Shown piece by piece: positions 1-9,340 of a stretch of DNA of 64,000 nucleotides. This DNA comes from an uncultured Kiritimatiellota bacterium (GTDB lineage: Bacteria > Verrucomicrobiota > Kiritimatiellia > RFP12 > UBA1067): assembly GCA_934635045.1 (NCBI GenBank), contig CAKTZA010000012.1, positions 1 to 64,000 of the forward strand, read 5' to 3'. The notes below the pieces were generated by a model. That model was given only the letters and a program-made list of their open reading frames with translations. It ran no database searches and was not told where the DNA came from. The position numbers and the translations under genes are program-made. The first letter of the stretch is position 1; every line of letters begins with the position of its first letter.

Positions 1-74
1 CGGGAAATCCGCACGTCCGGTTTGATGAGGGGGAAGTCGCATCGGCGAAGCCGAGGCGTGGGTCTCTACTCTAC
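1..74 (+). mobile_element. Group II intron, 3' end (domains V and VI), partial
   Basis: The first bases match the distal half of group II intron domain V: a GAAA-containing loop closed by CGG/CCGC, then GCACGTCCGGTTT. Domain VI follows, with a stem pairing 38-46 (CGCATCGGC) to 50-58 (GCCGAGGCG) around a GAA loop. The tail CTCTACTCTAC ends at 74; A68 lies seven bases from the end, where the branch-point adenosine is expected, and the intron ends in AC as usual. The rest of the intron, including any reverse transcriptase/maturase gene, lies outside the window. The exon resumes at 75 in the middle of a signal peptide, so the intron sits inside the next gene. The structure was read by eye. Confidence 0.72.
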
Positions 75-2429
75 AAATTCAAAGTCGTTTTCCTGTCCTG
101 CTGGAGTGCGGCCGCCGCCGCGTTCGGCGCGGACGAGGTTCGGTTGGTCGAGAATGGCGTCGCGAAGTGCCGCATCGTCGTCGCGGACGACGCGAGCCGT
201 CCCGAGAAGTTCGGTGCGCGCGAACTCGCGACGTACTTCGACAAGGTGACGGGATGTGGCGAACTGGATGGCGCGTATCCGATTCGCGTCACGGTCGATG
301 CGGCGAATCCTGATTTGCGCGAAGACGGCTTCATTCTCGACGTCACGCCGCAGGGCCTGACCGTGACGGGGGCGAATCCGCGCGGCGCGCTGTACGGGTG
401 TTACGAGATCCTGAAGCGGTACGCGGGCATGCGCTGGCTCGTGCCGGGCGACGACGGCGAGTACTGCGTCCACAAGGGGAAGAGCATCGTCGTGCCGGTC
501 GGGCGCAACGTGCAGAATCCGTACCTGCGCATTCGCGAGACGCGCGCGAGCACGGACGAGGGCTTCCTCTGGCACGCGCGCAACAACATGCTCTCCGAGG
601 CGCCGGTCAGCCGCTTCTACAACGCCAAGGGCCGTCGCACGAAGGACTGCGACCGCCTCGAAGACCTCGCCGTGCGCGGCCTCGGCCTGTGCGGACACAT
701 CCAGTCCGACCTGCTGATCGGGCCGTGCGCCGCGAAGGAGCGCGCGGCGAAGCGTGACGTGCTCTTTGTGCAGCACCCCGAATGGTTCCCGCTGCTCAAG
801 GGCGTGCGCACGAAGATCCTGGGGCCGAACGATCCGAATCCCTGCGTGTCGAATCCCGAACTGCTCGACCACCTCGCGGCGACGCTGATCGGGGATCTCT
901 CCCGTCCGCATGCGCGCGACAGCTGGGTGACGATCGGCAACAACGACACGACGATCTGGTGCGAATGCGACAAGTGCCGCGCGCTGGACGCGCCCGAACG
1001 CGCGGGCACGAAGGGCGAGCGCTCCGACCGCTACTGGCATCTGGTCGGTGAGATTGCGCGGCGCGTCTGGCGCGTCTACCCGGACGCGAAGCTCGGCGGC
1101 TGGGCCTATCAGGACTACTGGTATCCGCCCGTCCGCACGAAGATCGATCCGCGCCTCAAGGTGTTCGTGAGCTACAACAACATGTGCTGGCGACATTCGG
1201 TCGACGATCCGGCCTGCAAGGTGAACGCGGAATGGCGGCGCATCTACGGGATGTGGGCGCAGACGAAGCTGCCGTTCGTCGTGGATCGCGAGCCGGTCGG
1301 CGGCGTCGGCTGCATCGCCGACTACTACGAGCCGGCCGAGCGCGTCCTGCGCCGCAACTTCGAGGCGTTCGCGAAATACGGCTGCAGCGGCGCGCACTTC
1401 GTGCTGATGGGCGCGCAGCCGGACTTCTTCAAGTGGGACGTGCGCCCGCCCTACTTCGGCAAGAACCTCGGCTGGTACGCGATGTGGCAGAGCGTCTACG
1501 TCTCCGCGAAGTGCATGTGGAACCTCGACTTCGATTTCGACGCGACGCTGGAGGAGGCAAACCGCCTCTACTACGGCACGGCATGGGAAGGCGGCATGAA
1601 GGAGTTCCGCGCGTACCTGGCCGACTGCTTCTTCAGCGTCGACTTCTGCTCGGGCTGGGGACAGGGCTCGCCGCTTGGGCCGGTGCTGGATCGTCCCGGC
1701 TCGAAGGAGCGGCTGATTGCGCTCCTCGCGCGCGCGGTCGCGTCGGCGGAGGCTTCGGGCGACGCGCGTGTCCTGAACCACGTCCTGCGCGACAAGGAGA
1801 TCTTCGAGAAGTCGTGGCTCTACTTCCGCGACCAGTACGAGAAGTGCTACCGCGAATACGCGGCGCAGGCGAAGCGCGGGCAGATCGCCGTTGACGGCGA
1901 CCTGGACGAGTCCGACTGGCAGGAGGCCGCCGTGCTGGCGGACTTCAAGGCCGCGGACTGGTGCAAGGTCGCGGACAAGGACTTGCAGAAGACGCAGGTG
2001 CGCGTCGTCCATGACCCGGACGCGCTCTATCTGGCGGTCGAGGCGTTCGAGTCCGATTTCGCGAACCTGACGCCCGGCCGCAACCACGTCGAGATCTTCT
2101 ACAGCTTCCCCGACATGGCCGAGAGGTGCTTCCAGCTGTTCGTCCATGAGGACGGCCGCCACGTCACGTACCTGCGCAAGTCGGCGGCCGACGTCGACAA
2201 GACCTTCGTCTCGAAGGCGCAGGTCGCGGTGAGGCGTCACGCCGACCGCTGGACGGTCGAGGCGCTGGTGCCGACGACGGAGATCGGCGCGAGGTGCCTG
2301 CCGGGCGCGACCTGGAAGGTCAACGTCGCGCGCAACCGCGAGGCGAATGGCGCGCCGCGCGAGCAGTCCTCGGCGGCGAACGGCATCTTCTACGGCCCCG
2401 GCTATTTCGTCAACCTGAAACTCAGATAA
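75..2429 (+). CDS. Secreted DUF4838-family glycan-active protein with C-terminal CBM9-like domain (3' exon)
   Basis: The open frame runs from the intron boundary for 784 codons. The first codons read KFKVVFLSCWSAAAAAFGA, the core of a signal peptide, so the missing 5' exon need only supply ATG and perhaps a few codons. A small alpha/beta domain like the N-terminal domain of GH67/GH20 enzymes follows (about 20-120 of the exon). The DUF4838 core is at about 150-430, with NNDTTIWCECDKCRAL near residue 290. A CBM9-like sandwich begins at GQIAVDGDLDESDW (about 600-784). A TTG at 144 could start translation without splicing, but would give a cytoplasmic protein. DUF4838 proteins have a TIM-barrel-like core and are usually found in polysaccharide loci; substrate is unknown. 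It is followed after 8 bp by the giant gene. Confidence 0.82.
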   Translation, partial: KFKVVFLSCWSAAAAAFGADEVRLVENGVAKCRIVVADDASRPEKFGARELATYFDKVTGCGELDGAYPIRVTVDAANPDLREDGFILDVTPQGLTVTGANPRGALYGCYEILKRYAGMRWLVPGDDGEYCVHKGKSIVVPVGRNVQNPYLRIRETRASTDEGFLWHARNNMLSEAPVSRFYNAKGRRTKDCDRLEDLAVRGLGLCGHIQSDLLIGPCAAKERAAKRDVLFVQHPEWFPLLKGVRTKILGPNDPNPCVSNPELLDHLAATLIGDLSRPHARDSWVTIGNNDTTIWCECDKCRALDAPERAGTKGERSDRYWHLVGEIARRVWRVYPDAKLGGWAYQDYWYPPVRTKIDPRLKVFVSYNNMCWRHSVDDPACKVNAEWRRIYGMWAQTKLPFVVDREPVGGVGCIADYYEPAERVLRRNFEAFAKYGCSGAHFVLMGAQPDFFKWDVRPPYFGKNLGWYAMWQSVYVSAKCMWNLDFDFDATLEEANRLYYGTAWEGGMKEFRAYLADCFFSVDFCSGWGQGSPLGPVLDRPGSKERLIALLARAVASAEASGDARVLNHVLRDKEIFEKSWLYFRDQYEKCYREYAAQAKRGQIAVDGDLDESDWQEAAVLADFKAADWCKVADKDLQKTQVRVVHDPDALYLAVEAFESDFANLTPGRNHVEIFYSFPDMAERCFQLFVHEDGRHVTYLRKSAADVDKTFVSKAQVAVRRHADRWTVEALVPTTEIGARCLPGATWKVNVARNREANGAPREQSSAANGIFYGPGYFVNLKLR

Positions 2430-2437
2430 GGAATCCT

Positions 2438-5400
2438 ATGGGTGTCTTGCCTTTCGTTGCCGCTTTGCTCGCGGCCGTTCCCGCCGCTCCGACGGTGCGC
2501 GTGTCCGACTTCGGGTGCGACGCAGACGATTCGACGCGCTTCATTCAGGCCGCGCTTGACGCCGGGGCCGAGACGGTCATCCTCGACCGCAAGGGCTCGC
2601 CGTGGATGACGGACGCCCTGTTCCTTCGCTCGAACACGCGCCTGGTCTTCGAGCCGGGCGTCGAGCTGTGCGCGCGCAAGGGCGCGCTTGCGGATCCGCG
2701 CGCGACGCTGCTGAGCTTCCTTGCCGTCACCAACGTGACGGTGTCGGGCGCGGGCGGCACGGTGCGCCTGCGCCGCGAGGACTACGCGAAGCCGCCGTAC
2801 CGCGCGTCGCAGCACCGCCATGCCATCGCCTGCCGGGGCGGCGTGAACGTGACGGTCGAGGGCCTGACGGTCGTGGGCGCGGGCGGCGACGGCGTGTACG
2901 TCTGCGGCGACCGGACGGGGAATCCGACGCGCAACCTGACGGTGCGCGACGTCACGGTCACGAACAGCTACCGTCAGGGCATGAGCGTCATTTCCGTGAA
3001 GGGCCTGCTCGTGGAGCGCGTCAAGCTGCTCGGCACGCGCGGCACGGCGCCGGAGGCGGGCATCGACTTCGAGCCGAACTTCCCGACTGAGTTCTTGCAG
3101 GAGATCGTCGTGCGCGACACGCTCGCGTCCGGCAATGCGGGCAACGGCTTCGGCTTCTCGCTCTGGCGGCGCACGGCTGACCATCCGCCGGTCACCGCGC
3201 GTTTCGAGAACTGCCGCGTCGAGGGCGGCGACTGCTCGGTCTTCTACCAGAGCGACAGCCCGAACCAGTCGTTTCCGCAAGGCGGCATTTCGTTCAGAAA
3301 CTGCACGTTCGCGAACGCCGCGCGCGCCGCCGTGCGCCTTTCCCAGAAGCCGAAGCGCGCGGTGTCGTTCCGCTTCGAGAACTGCCGGGCGGAGAACTGC
3401 GGCGGCAAGCGCGTGCCGGAGATCCTGCTCTACCCGGGGCAGCGCGACGATCCGCCGGCGGACGGCATCGACTTCGGGGACTTCGAGATCGTGCGCGGCG
3501 CCGAACAGTCCGGCAAGCGCTTCTTCGAGGCGCCGACGGGCGACTGGATGCCGGAGGGCGTGACGGATTTGACGGGACGGATCACGCTCGTCGAGCCGTC
3601 GGGCTCGCGCACGGTCGCGTTGGACGAGACGTGGCGAAAGGCGACGTTCCGTCCGGCGAGCGTCGGCGCGACGCCCGCACGACTGGAGCCGGATGTCGCG
3701 AATCTCGACGTGCGGGACGTGGCGCCGGGCGCATGGCGCGAGCTGACGGCAATCCCCGTCCGCTTCAAGAGCCGTTGGCTCGTCTGGGCGGAACGGCCGC
3801 GCCGGATTCGCCTCCGGGTCGCGCAGGCGAAGGTGACGGTCTACAAGGCGTCACAGAAGCCGCTGCGCCTCGTCGACCCGAACGGACGCAAGCTGGCCGA
3901 GTTCCCGATGCCGGTGTTCGAGGCGCCGGGCGAGATTGCGTTCGACGCGCCGATGCGCGGACTCTACGCGCTCGCGGCGGACGTCTCCGGCAACACGTTC
4001 GCGATTACGGCGTCCGATGCGCCCGTCGCGCTGGACGTGGGAACGGAACCGCTTCAGCTGATGGGCCTGCGCGGCACGGTCAGGTTCTGCGCCGCCGATG
4101 CGTTTGCGCTGTTCACGCGCGGCCAGGGCTCGGTGCGTCTGACGGATCCGCAGGGCGCCGACTGCGTGTCGTACGCGGGCGCGTACGGCTGGAACCGCTA
4201 TCTCGGCAAAGGGGCGCCGGGGCTTTTCGCGCTGTCGATCGACAGTCGGACGCTGCACCTGGACCTGCTCGGCGCGCAAGGCCACCTCTTCCCGGACGCG
4301 GGCCGCAGCTGGACGACGGGGCCGAAGCCGCTGGATCCGTTCCCGTTTCCCGACCGCCTGAGCGCGTGCGTCTGGCGCAACTGGGGACTGGTGCCGACCG
4401 AACGGCTCGCGGCGACGCTTGGCGCGACGGTCGGCGAGATCACGGCGCTTGCGGGCGAGATGGGGCTGAAGCCCGATCCCGTGGTCCTGCCCGCGTGGCG
4501 GCGAAAGGGCTACATCACGATCGTCCGCCGGAACTGGCATCTCCTGCCCGAAGCGCAGATCCTTCAGCTCATCGACATGGACGCCAAGGAGTTCGCCTAT
4601 CGCCTGAAGGAAGACGATTTCCTTTGGCACAAGCTCGGCTTTCTCAAGCCGTCCTGCGGGCCGCTCGCGTACACGGCGGCCGCAGCGGATGCCGGACGCG
4701 CCGCGCGCAGGCGAATCGCCGAGATCCTGAAGGAGGAAGGCGTCGATCCCGATGCGGCGGAAGAGCCGCGCTTCGCGTTCGTGGACGCGCTCAAGGCCCT
4801 CGATGCCGTGCGCCCGTCGCGTCCGTCGCACGCCGCGCCGTTCACGTTCCGGATGATTTCCTCCTACTTTGCGGACTACGGCGATCCGCTCGTCGATGAC
4901 GACGTCGGCTCGTTCCCGGAAGGGCTGCTGCAGAAGCTGGCGGACGAAGGGGTAAACGCCGTCTGGATGCACGTCGTCCTCAACACGCTCGTGAAAGACG
5001 CGCGCTATCCCGAATTCGGCGCCGGAAGCGAACGGCGTCTCGCCAACCTGAAGAGGCTCGTGGCGCGGGCGCAGAAGTACGGCATCAAGGTCTACCTCTA
5101 CCTCAACGAGCCGCGCTGCCTCCCGGCGGCGTTTTTCGAGAAAGACGGCCGCGCGGCGATGCGCGGCGCGGTCGAGGCGAAGAAGGGCGTGGCCGCGATG
5201 TGCACGTCCGTGCCGGAGGTGCGCCGCTGGCTGAAGGATTCGCTGGCCGCGCTCTTCGCGGAGGTGAAGGGGCTCGGCGGCGTCTTCACGATCACGATGA
5301 GCGAGAACCTGACGAACTGCGCCTCGCACAGCCGCCGCGAGACGTGTCCGCGCTGCAAGGGGCGTTCGGTCGCCGAGATCCTCGCGGAGGTGAACCGCAC

Positions 5401-8400
5401 GGTCGCCGAGGGCGTCGCGGCGGGCGATCCGTCGGCGGAGACGATCGTCTGGAACTGGGGATGGCCGAAGGGCGTCGAGAAGGACGTCTTCCCGAAGCTG
5501 CCGAAAAGGAACTGCCGCGTGATGCACGTGAGCGAGAACGGCATTCCCGTCACGGTCGGCGGCGTCACGGTGCCGGAACACGACTACTCGATCGCCATCG
5601 TGGGGCCGGGCGAGAACGCGAAGTCGTTCTGGCGCACGGCGCGCGCGAACGGATTGCCTGTCCTCGCGAAGGTCCAGGCGTGCAACTCGTGGGAGCTTTC
5701 GTCCTTCCCGTTCATCCCGGCATTGGACCTCGTCGCCGAGCAGGCGGCGAACCTGACGCGGGAAGGTGTCGAGGGCGTGATGCTGTCGTGGAGCTGCGGC
5801 AGCGCCCCCGCGATGAACCTGCGCGTCTACGGCGGCGAGTCGCTGGACGAGATCGCCGCCGACGTCTACGGCGCGGCGGCCGCGCCGTTCGTCCGCCGCG
5901 CGTGGACGGCGTATTCCGAGGGCTTCCGCCGCTACCCGTTCGACATCGTGACGGTCTACAAGGGGCCGATGCAGTGGGGGCCGGCGAATCCGCTCTATCC
6001 GAAGCCGACGGGCTACCAGGCCACGATGGTCGGCTTCCCGTATGACGCGCTGCGCTTCGGCACGTGGGACAACCAGTGGCACGGACGCTTCCCCGTCGAG
6101 GCGTGGATCGCGCGCTTCGACGAGGTGGCGAAGGGATTTGCCGAGGGAAACCGCCTCTTCGCCGAGGCGCTGGCGCACGTCGAGCCGGCGAAGCGTGCCG
6201 CCGCCGAACGCGATCTCGCGATGTTCCGCGCGGAGGAGATGCACTTCCGCTCAACCGTCGACCAGAGCCGCTTCATCCTCGCGCGCGACGCGGGCAACAC
6301 GTCCGAAATACGGCGGCTCGCCTTGAAGGAACTTGCGACGGCGAAGGCGTATCTGCCGCTCGTCCGCGCCGACAGCCGCATCGGCTACGAATGCTCGAAC
6401 CACTACTACTACGTGCCGCGTGACGTCGTCGAGAAGATCCTCGCCTGTCGCCTGATTGCGGACGCGGTAAAGCCGCGCGCGACGCGCAAGCCCGAGGTCT
6501 CCTGGTCGGTCATGCATCCGATCGTCGTCGAGCCGGGCTACATGAAACGGCTCGTCGCGAAAGCGGCTGAATATGGCGACGTCGACTCGTTCGAGATCTG
6601 CGGCGAGTGCAACCAGAAACACGGCGGCCTCAACGGGCTGCTCGCCTACGAGCCCTATCCGAAGACGGCGGCCGCCATCGACCGTGTGGCGATCGAGACG
6701 TATCGCCGCAAGCTGCGCGAGACGGTGGCGATTGCCCACGCGGCGGGCAAGCCCGTCTACTTCTGGCACCGCGAGGGCTTCATGCCGAAGACGATGCACG
6801 AGGACGTGCCGGGTCTGCTGGACGAGGACGGCGAATACGACCTCCTCGGCAAGCCCTATCTCGACTATGTGCGCTGGAAGGTGTGCGAGGCGTTCCGTCA
6901 GGTGCCGGAGCTGGACGGTGTCGTGCTGACGCTCACGGAAGCCGACTTCTCGGTCATTCACAACTCGCGTCCCGACCGCTATCCGCCCGCGAAGGTCGTG
7001 GAGACGATCACGCGCATCTTCCTCGAAGAGCATCGGCGTCTCGGCAAGCGGCTGATCTTCCGTTCCTTCGGCTCCATCCGAAGCGACTACGAAAGCCTGA
7101 TCGCCGGCGCGAACGCCTGTGCGGACGACTACGACTTCGAGATCGAGACGAAGATCACGCCCTACGACTTCTCGCCGTTCCTGCCCGCGAACCCGTACCT
7201 CAAGAAGACGTCGCGCTGCACGATCGGCGCGGAATGCGACGGCCTCGGCGAATACCTCGGCTGCGGCTATCTCCCCTGCGCACAGGTCGAGGCGATCCGC
7301 CGCTACGTCGGCTACGGACGCGCGGCGGACGTCGACCGCTACACGATTCGCATCGACCGCGTGGGCAACTCGATCTTCGACTCGGCGCAGGAAGTGAACC
7401 TCTACGCCTACCATCGGTTCATTCAAGATCCCTCGGCCACGGTCGAGCGGGTGCTGGACGAATGGGCGGCGAAGCGCTGGCCGAAGTGCGCGGCGGAAAT
7501 GAAGGAGCTCGCGGCGAAGAGCTTCCGTCTCGTGGAGGCGACGCAGTTCATCGACCATAACGTCTGCTTCCACCAGAACCCGCCGCCGCCGAGCTTCAAG
7601 TACGTGAAGTTCAGCGGCATCTTCGGGACGTTCCGGGACGGCATGGACCTGCATATGACCGAGCCGATGTGGGGCATGATGTCCAGCCAGAAGACGCCCG
7701 GCCGCGCGGCGATCCGCGCCGAGAAGGCGCTGGCCGAACGCCTCGCGACGGAGGGCTTCGCGAAGCTCCAGGCACTGAAGGGGCGGCTCGATCCCGCCGA
7801 GTACGCGCGGCAGTTCCGCGCCTGGTCGATCGCGGCGAAGGCCGTGCCCGCGATGCGCGCGTACTACGACTGCGTGTGCGCCTACTTCGACGACATGGAC
7901 GCGAACGACGCGGCGGCGACGCGCCTCACGGCGGCGATCGCGGCGGCGGAGAAGGTGATCCTGCCGCGCATGAAATCGACGAAGGTCGATCTCTCCGAGT
8001 TCAACCTGAACGCCTGCCGGGCGCGCGGCGAAGACCTCGACAAGGTGTACTTCGTCACGTTCCTCTGGCTCTCGCGCGAACTCCTGAACGAATACCGGGC
8101 GGACTTCGCCGCGCGGCAGAAGTTCCTGTCGCGCGCGGATGTTCTCGACTTCGTGATTCCGGGCGGCATCTACGATGACGTGCGCGTGCGGCGCGTCATG
8201 CACGCGAGCTACCAGACCATCGACGGCGGCGTGCCCGTGCGGTTCGTCGGCAACGCCGCGTTCCCGAACGGCACGATTTCCGTCGAGTTCCGGGACGTGC
8301 CCGGCGCGAAGGTCGAGATCGACGCCGACCCCGCCTACGCGAAGGACTTCAACGTGTCCGAGACGGTCGCGAACGGCATCCGCACCGTGACGATCGCGAA

Positions 8401-9340
8401 GAAGGGCGCGGCGTATCCGGGCATCCGCTCGATTGCGCTCGTCCGCCCCCCAGTGAACGCATGCGAGACGCGTCAGTCGTTGCGCGGCACAAGCTGGCTG
8501 TGGGGGCATGAGACCGGGCAGGTGGATGGCCCGAAGAACAACTGGGGCCTTGCGCCGGCGACCAATGACTATCCGATGGTCGAGGCGGCGAAGTCGCTGG
8601 GGCTGGAAAGCCTGAACGTCATTCGGTGGGACTGCCCCGACAAGGCGTTCCGGGACACGTTGCGCGGACTCCGACGTGTGACGTGGCCGATGTGCGGCAT
8701 CCCCAAGGCTGGCGTGGAGGCCTCCTTTGACGCACTGTGCGACTGGAACTTCCGCATTGCGGAGGAAATGCCGAACGTGACGGGATTCGATCTCGATGAC
8801 TTCTTCCGTCCCGACAAGAAGCGTCGGGAGTTCTTCGTCGAGACGCCGTCAGGGCGTCGCCGCGCGTGCCCGACGAGCTTCCCCTACGAGAAGCTCGTCG
8901 CCTTGCGCAAGCGGATGGATGCCTTTCCGCGTCCGCTGGAGCTCCGCACGGTCGTTTACGATGACCTGTTCCACCAGTGCCTGTCCCCCGAAGACCTGTT
9001 GCCGCTGCTGGAGCTGACGGATGTCGTCACCTACTGGACGTGGAAAGGCGCGTCGACGGATCGCCTGGAGGAGAATTTCGCGACGTTGCGTCGCCTTGTC
9101 CCGACCAAGCGCATCCAGCTCGGAATCTATCTCTACGACTTTGGCGACAAGAAGGAAATGGACGTGCGCTATCTTGAACGTCAGCTGGCGTTTGGCCTTG
9201 CGCGTTGGCGGCACGGCGAGATCGAGGGTTTCGTCTTCCTCTGTTCGTCGCTCTGCAACCGCGACACGCCGGCCGTGCGACTTGTCCGCGACTGGCTGAA
9301 ACGGCACGGCGACGAGACGCGGACGGCTTCCGTCAACTGA
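2438..9340 (+). CDS. Giant four-module secreted protein (beta-helix, two GH-like barrels, extra C-terminal barrel)
   Basis: 2300 aa from ATG 2438 (GGAATCCT upstream), with the Sec signal MGVLPFVAALLAAVPAAP. Module 1 (about 20-600) is a pectate-lyase/GH28-like right-handed beta-helix. A linker at about 634-790 holds two related motifs, VWRNWGLVP and VRRNWHLLP. Module 2 (about 800-1340) is a TIM-barrel-like enzyme with MSENLTNC and TCPRCKGR. Module 3 (about 1350-2005) is clearly homologous to the 890-aa protein at 20742-23414: both have PEVSWS(V/I)MHP, LTLTEAD(F/Y)SVIHNS and VDRYTIRIDRVGNSIFDSA; it resembles alpha-glucuronidase-like barrels. Module 4 (about 2010-2300) starts at LRGTSWLWGHETG and is another barrel-like domain. 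No frameshift or internal stop separates the modules. Several activities on one secreted chain fit a complex glycan; the substrate is not evident. Confidence 0.85.
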   Translation: MGVLPFVAALLAAVPAAPTVRVSDFGCDADDSTRFIQAALDAGAETVILDRKGSPWMTDALFLRSNTRLVFEPGVELCARKGALADPRATLLSFLAVTNVTVSGAGGTVRLRREDYAKPPYRASQHRHAIACRGGVNVTVEGLTVVGAGGDGVYVCGDRTGNPTRNLTVRDVTVTNSYRQGMSVISVKGLLVERVKLLGTRGTAPEAGIDFEPNFPTEFLQEIVVRDTLASGNAGNGFGFSLWRRTADHPPVTARFENCRVEGGDCSVFYQSDSPNQSFPQGGISFRNCTFANAARAAVRLSQKPKRAVSFRFENCRAENCGGKRVPEILLYPGQRDDPPADGIDFGDFEIVRGAEQSGKRFFEAPTGDWMPEGVTDLTGRITLVEPSGSRTVALDETWRKATFRPASVGATPARLEPDVANLDVRDVAPGAWRELTAIPVRFKSRWLVWAERPRRIRLRVAQAKVTVYKASQKPLRLVDPNGRKLAEFPMPVFEAPGEIAFDAPMRGLYALAADVSGNTFAITASDAPVALDVGTEPLQLMGLRGTVRFCAADAFALFTRGQGSVRLTDPQGADCVSYAGAYGWNRYLGKGAPGLFALSIDSRTLHLDLLGAQGHLFPDAGRSWTTGPKPLDPFPFPDRLSACVWRNWGLVPTERLAATLGATVGEITALAGEMGLKPDPVVLPAWRRKGYITIVRRNWHLLPEAQILQLIDMDAKEFAYRLKEDDFLWHKLGFLKPSCGPLAYTAAAADAGRAARRRIAEILKEEGVDPDAAEEPRFAFVDALKALDAVRPSRPSHAAPFTFRMISSYFADYGDPLVDDDVGSFPEGLLQKLADEGVNAVWMHVVLNTLVKDARYPEFGAGSERRLANLKRLVARAQKYGIKVYLYLNEPRCLPAAFFEKDGRAAMRGAVEAKKGVAAMCTSVPEVRRWLKDSLAALFAEVKGLGGVFTITMSENLTNCASHSRRETCPRCKGRSVAEILAEVNRTVAEGVAAGDPSAETIVWNWGWPKGVEKDVFPKLPKRNCRVMHVSENGIPVTVGGVTVPEHDYSIAIVGPGENAKSFWRTARANGLPVLAKVQACNSWELSSFPFIPALDLVAEQAANLTREGVEGVMLSWSCGSAPAMNLRVYGGESLDEIAADVYGAAAAPFVRRAWTAYSEGFRRYPFDIVTVYKGPMQWGPANPLYPKPTGYQATMVGFPYDALRFGTWDNQWHGRFPVEAWIARFDEVAKGFAEGNRLFAEALAHVEPAKRAAAERDLAMFRAEEMHFRSTVDQSRFILARDAGNTSEIRRLALKELATAKAYLPLVRADSRIGYECSNHYYYVPRDVVEKILACRLIADAVKPRATRKPEVSWSVMHPIVVEPGYMKRLVAKAAEYGDVDSFEICGECNQKHGGLNGLLAYEPYPKTAAAIDRVAIETYRRKLRETVAIAHAAGKPVYFWHREGFMPKTMHEDVPGLLDEDGEYDLLGKPYLDYVRWKVCEAFRQVPELDGVVLTLTEADFSVIHNSRPDRYPPAKVVETITRIFLEEHRRLGKRLIFRSFGSIRSDYESLIAGANACADDYDFEIETKITPYDFSPFLPANPYLKKTSRCTIGAECDGLGEYLGCGYLPCAQVEAIRRYVGYGRAADVDRYTIRIDRVGNSIFDSAQEVNLYAYHRFIQDPSATVERVLDEWAAKRWPKCAAEMKELAAKSFRLVEATQFIDHNVCFHQNPPPPSFKYVKFSGIFGTFRDGMDLHMTEPMWGMMSSQKTPGRAAIRAEKALAERLATEGFAKLQALKGRLDPAEYARQFRAWSIAAKAVPAMRAYYDCVCAYFDDMDANDAAATRLTAAIAAAEKVILPRMKSTKVDLSEFNLNACRARGEDLDKVYFVTFLWLSRELLNEYRADFAARQKFLSRADVLDFVIPGGIYDDVRVRRVMHASYQTIDGGVPVRFVGNAAFPNGTISVEFRDVPGAKVEIDADPAYAKDFNVSETVANGIRTVTIAKKGAAYPGIRSIALVRPPVNACETRQSLRGTSWLWGHETGQVDGPKNNWGLAPATNDYPMVEAAKSLGLESLNVIRWDCPDKAFRDTLRGLRRVTWPMCGIPKAGVEASFDALCDWNFRIAEEMPNVTGFDLDDFFRPDKKRREFFVETPSGRRRACPTSFPYEKLVALRKRMDAFPRPLELRTVVYDDLFHQCLSPEDLLPLLELTDVVTYWTWKGASTDRLEENFATLRRLVPTKRIQLGIYLYDFGDKKEMDVRYLERQLAFGLARWRHGEIEGFVFLCSSLCNRDTPAVRLVRDWLKRHGDETRTASVN

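Noticed and set aside
144..152. TTG at 144 as the true start of the first DUF4838 gene
   Set aside because: It would discard a clear signal peptide coded from 75 onward, and no ribosome-binding site precedes it.
66..2240. Long minus-strand open frame of 724 codons opposite the first DUF4838 gene
   Set aside because: Typical antisense shadow in GC-rich DNA: Arg/Ala/Val/Leu-rich, no domain, and the opposite frame has clear family motifs.
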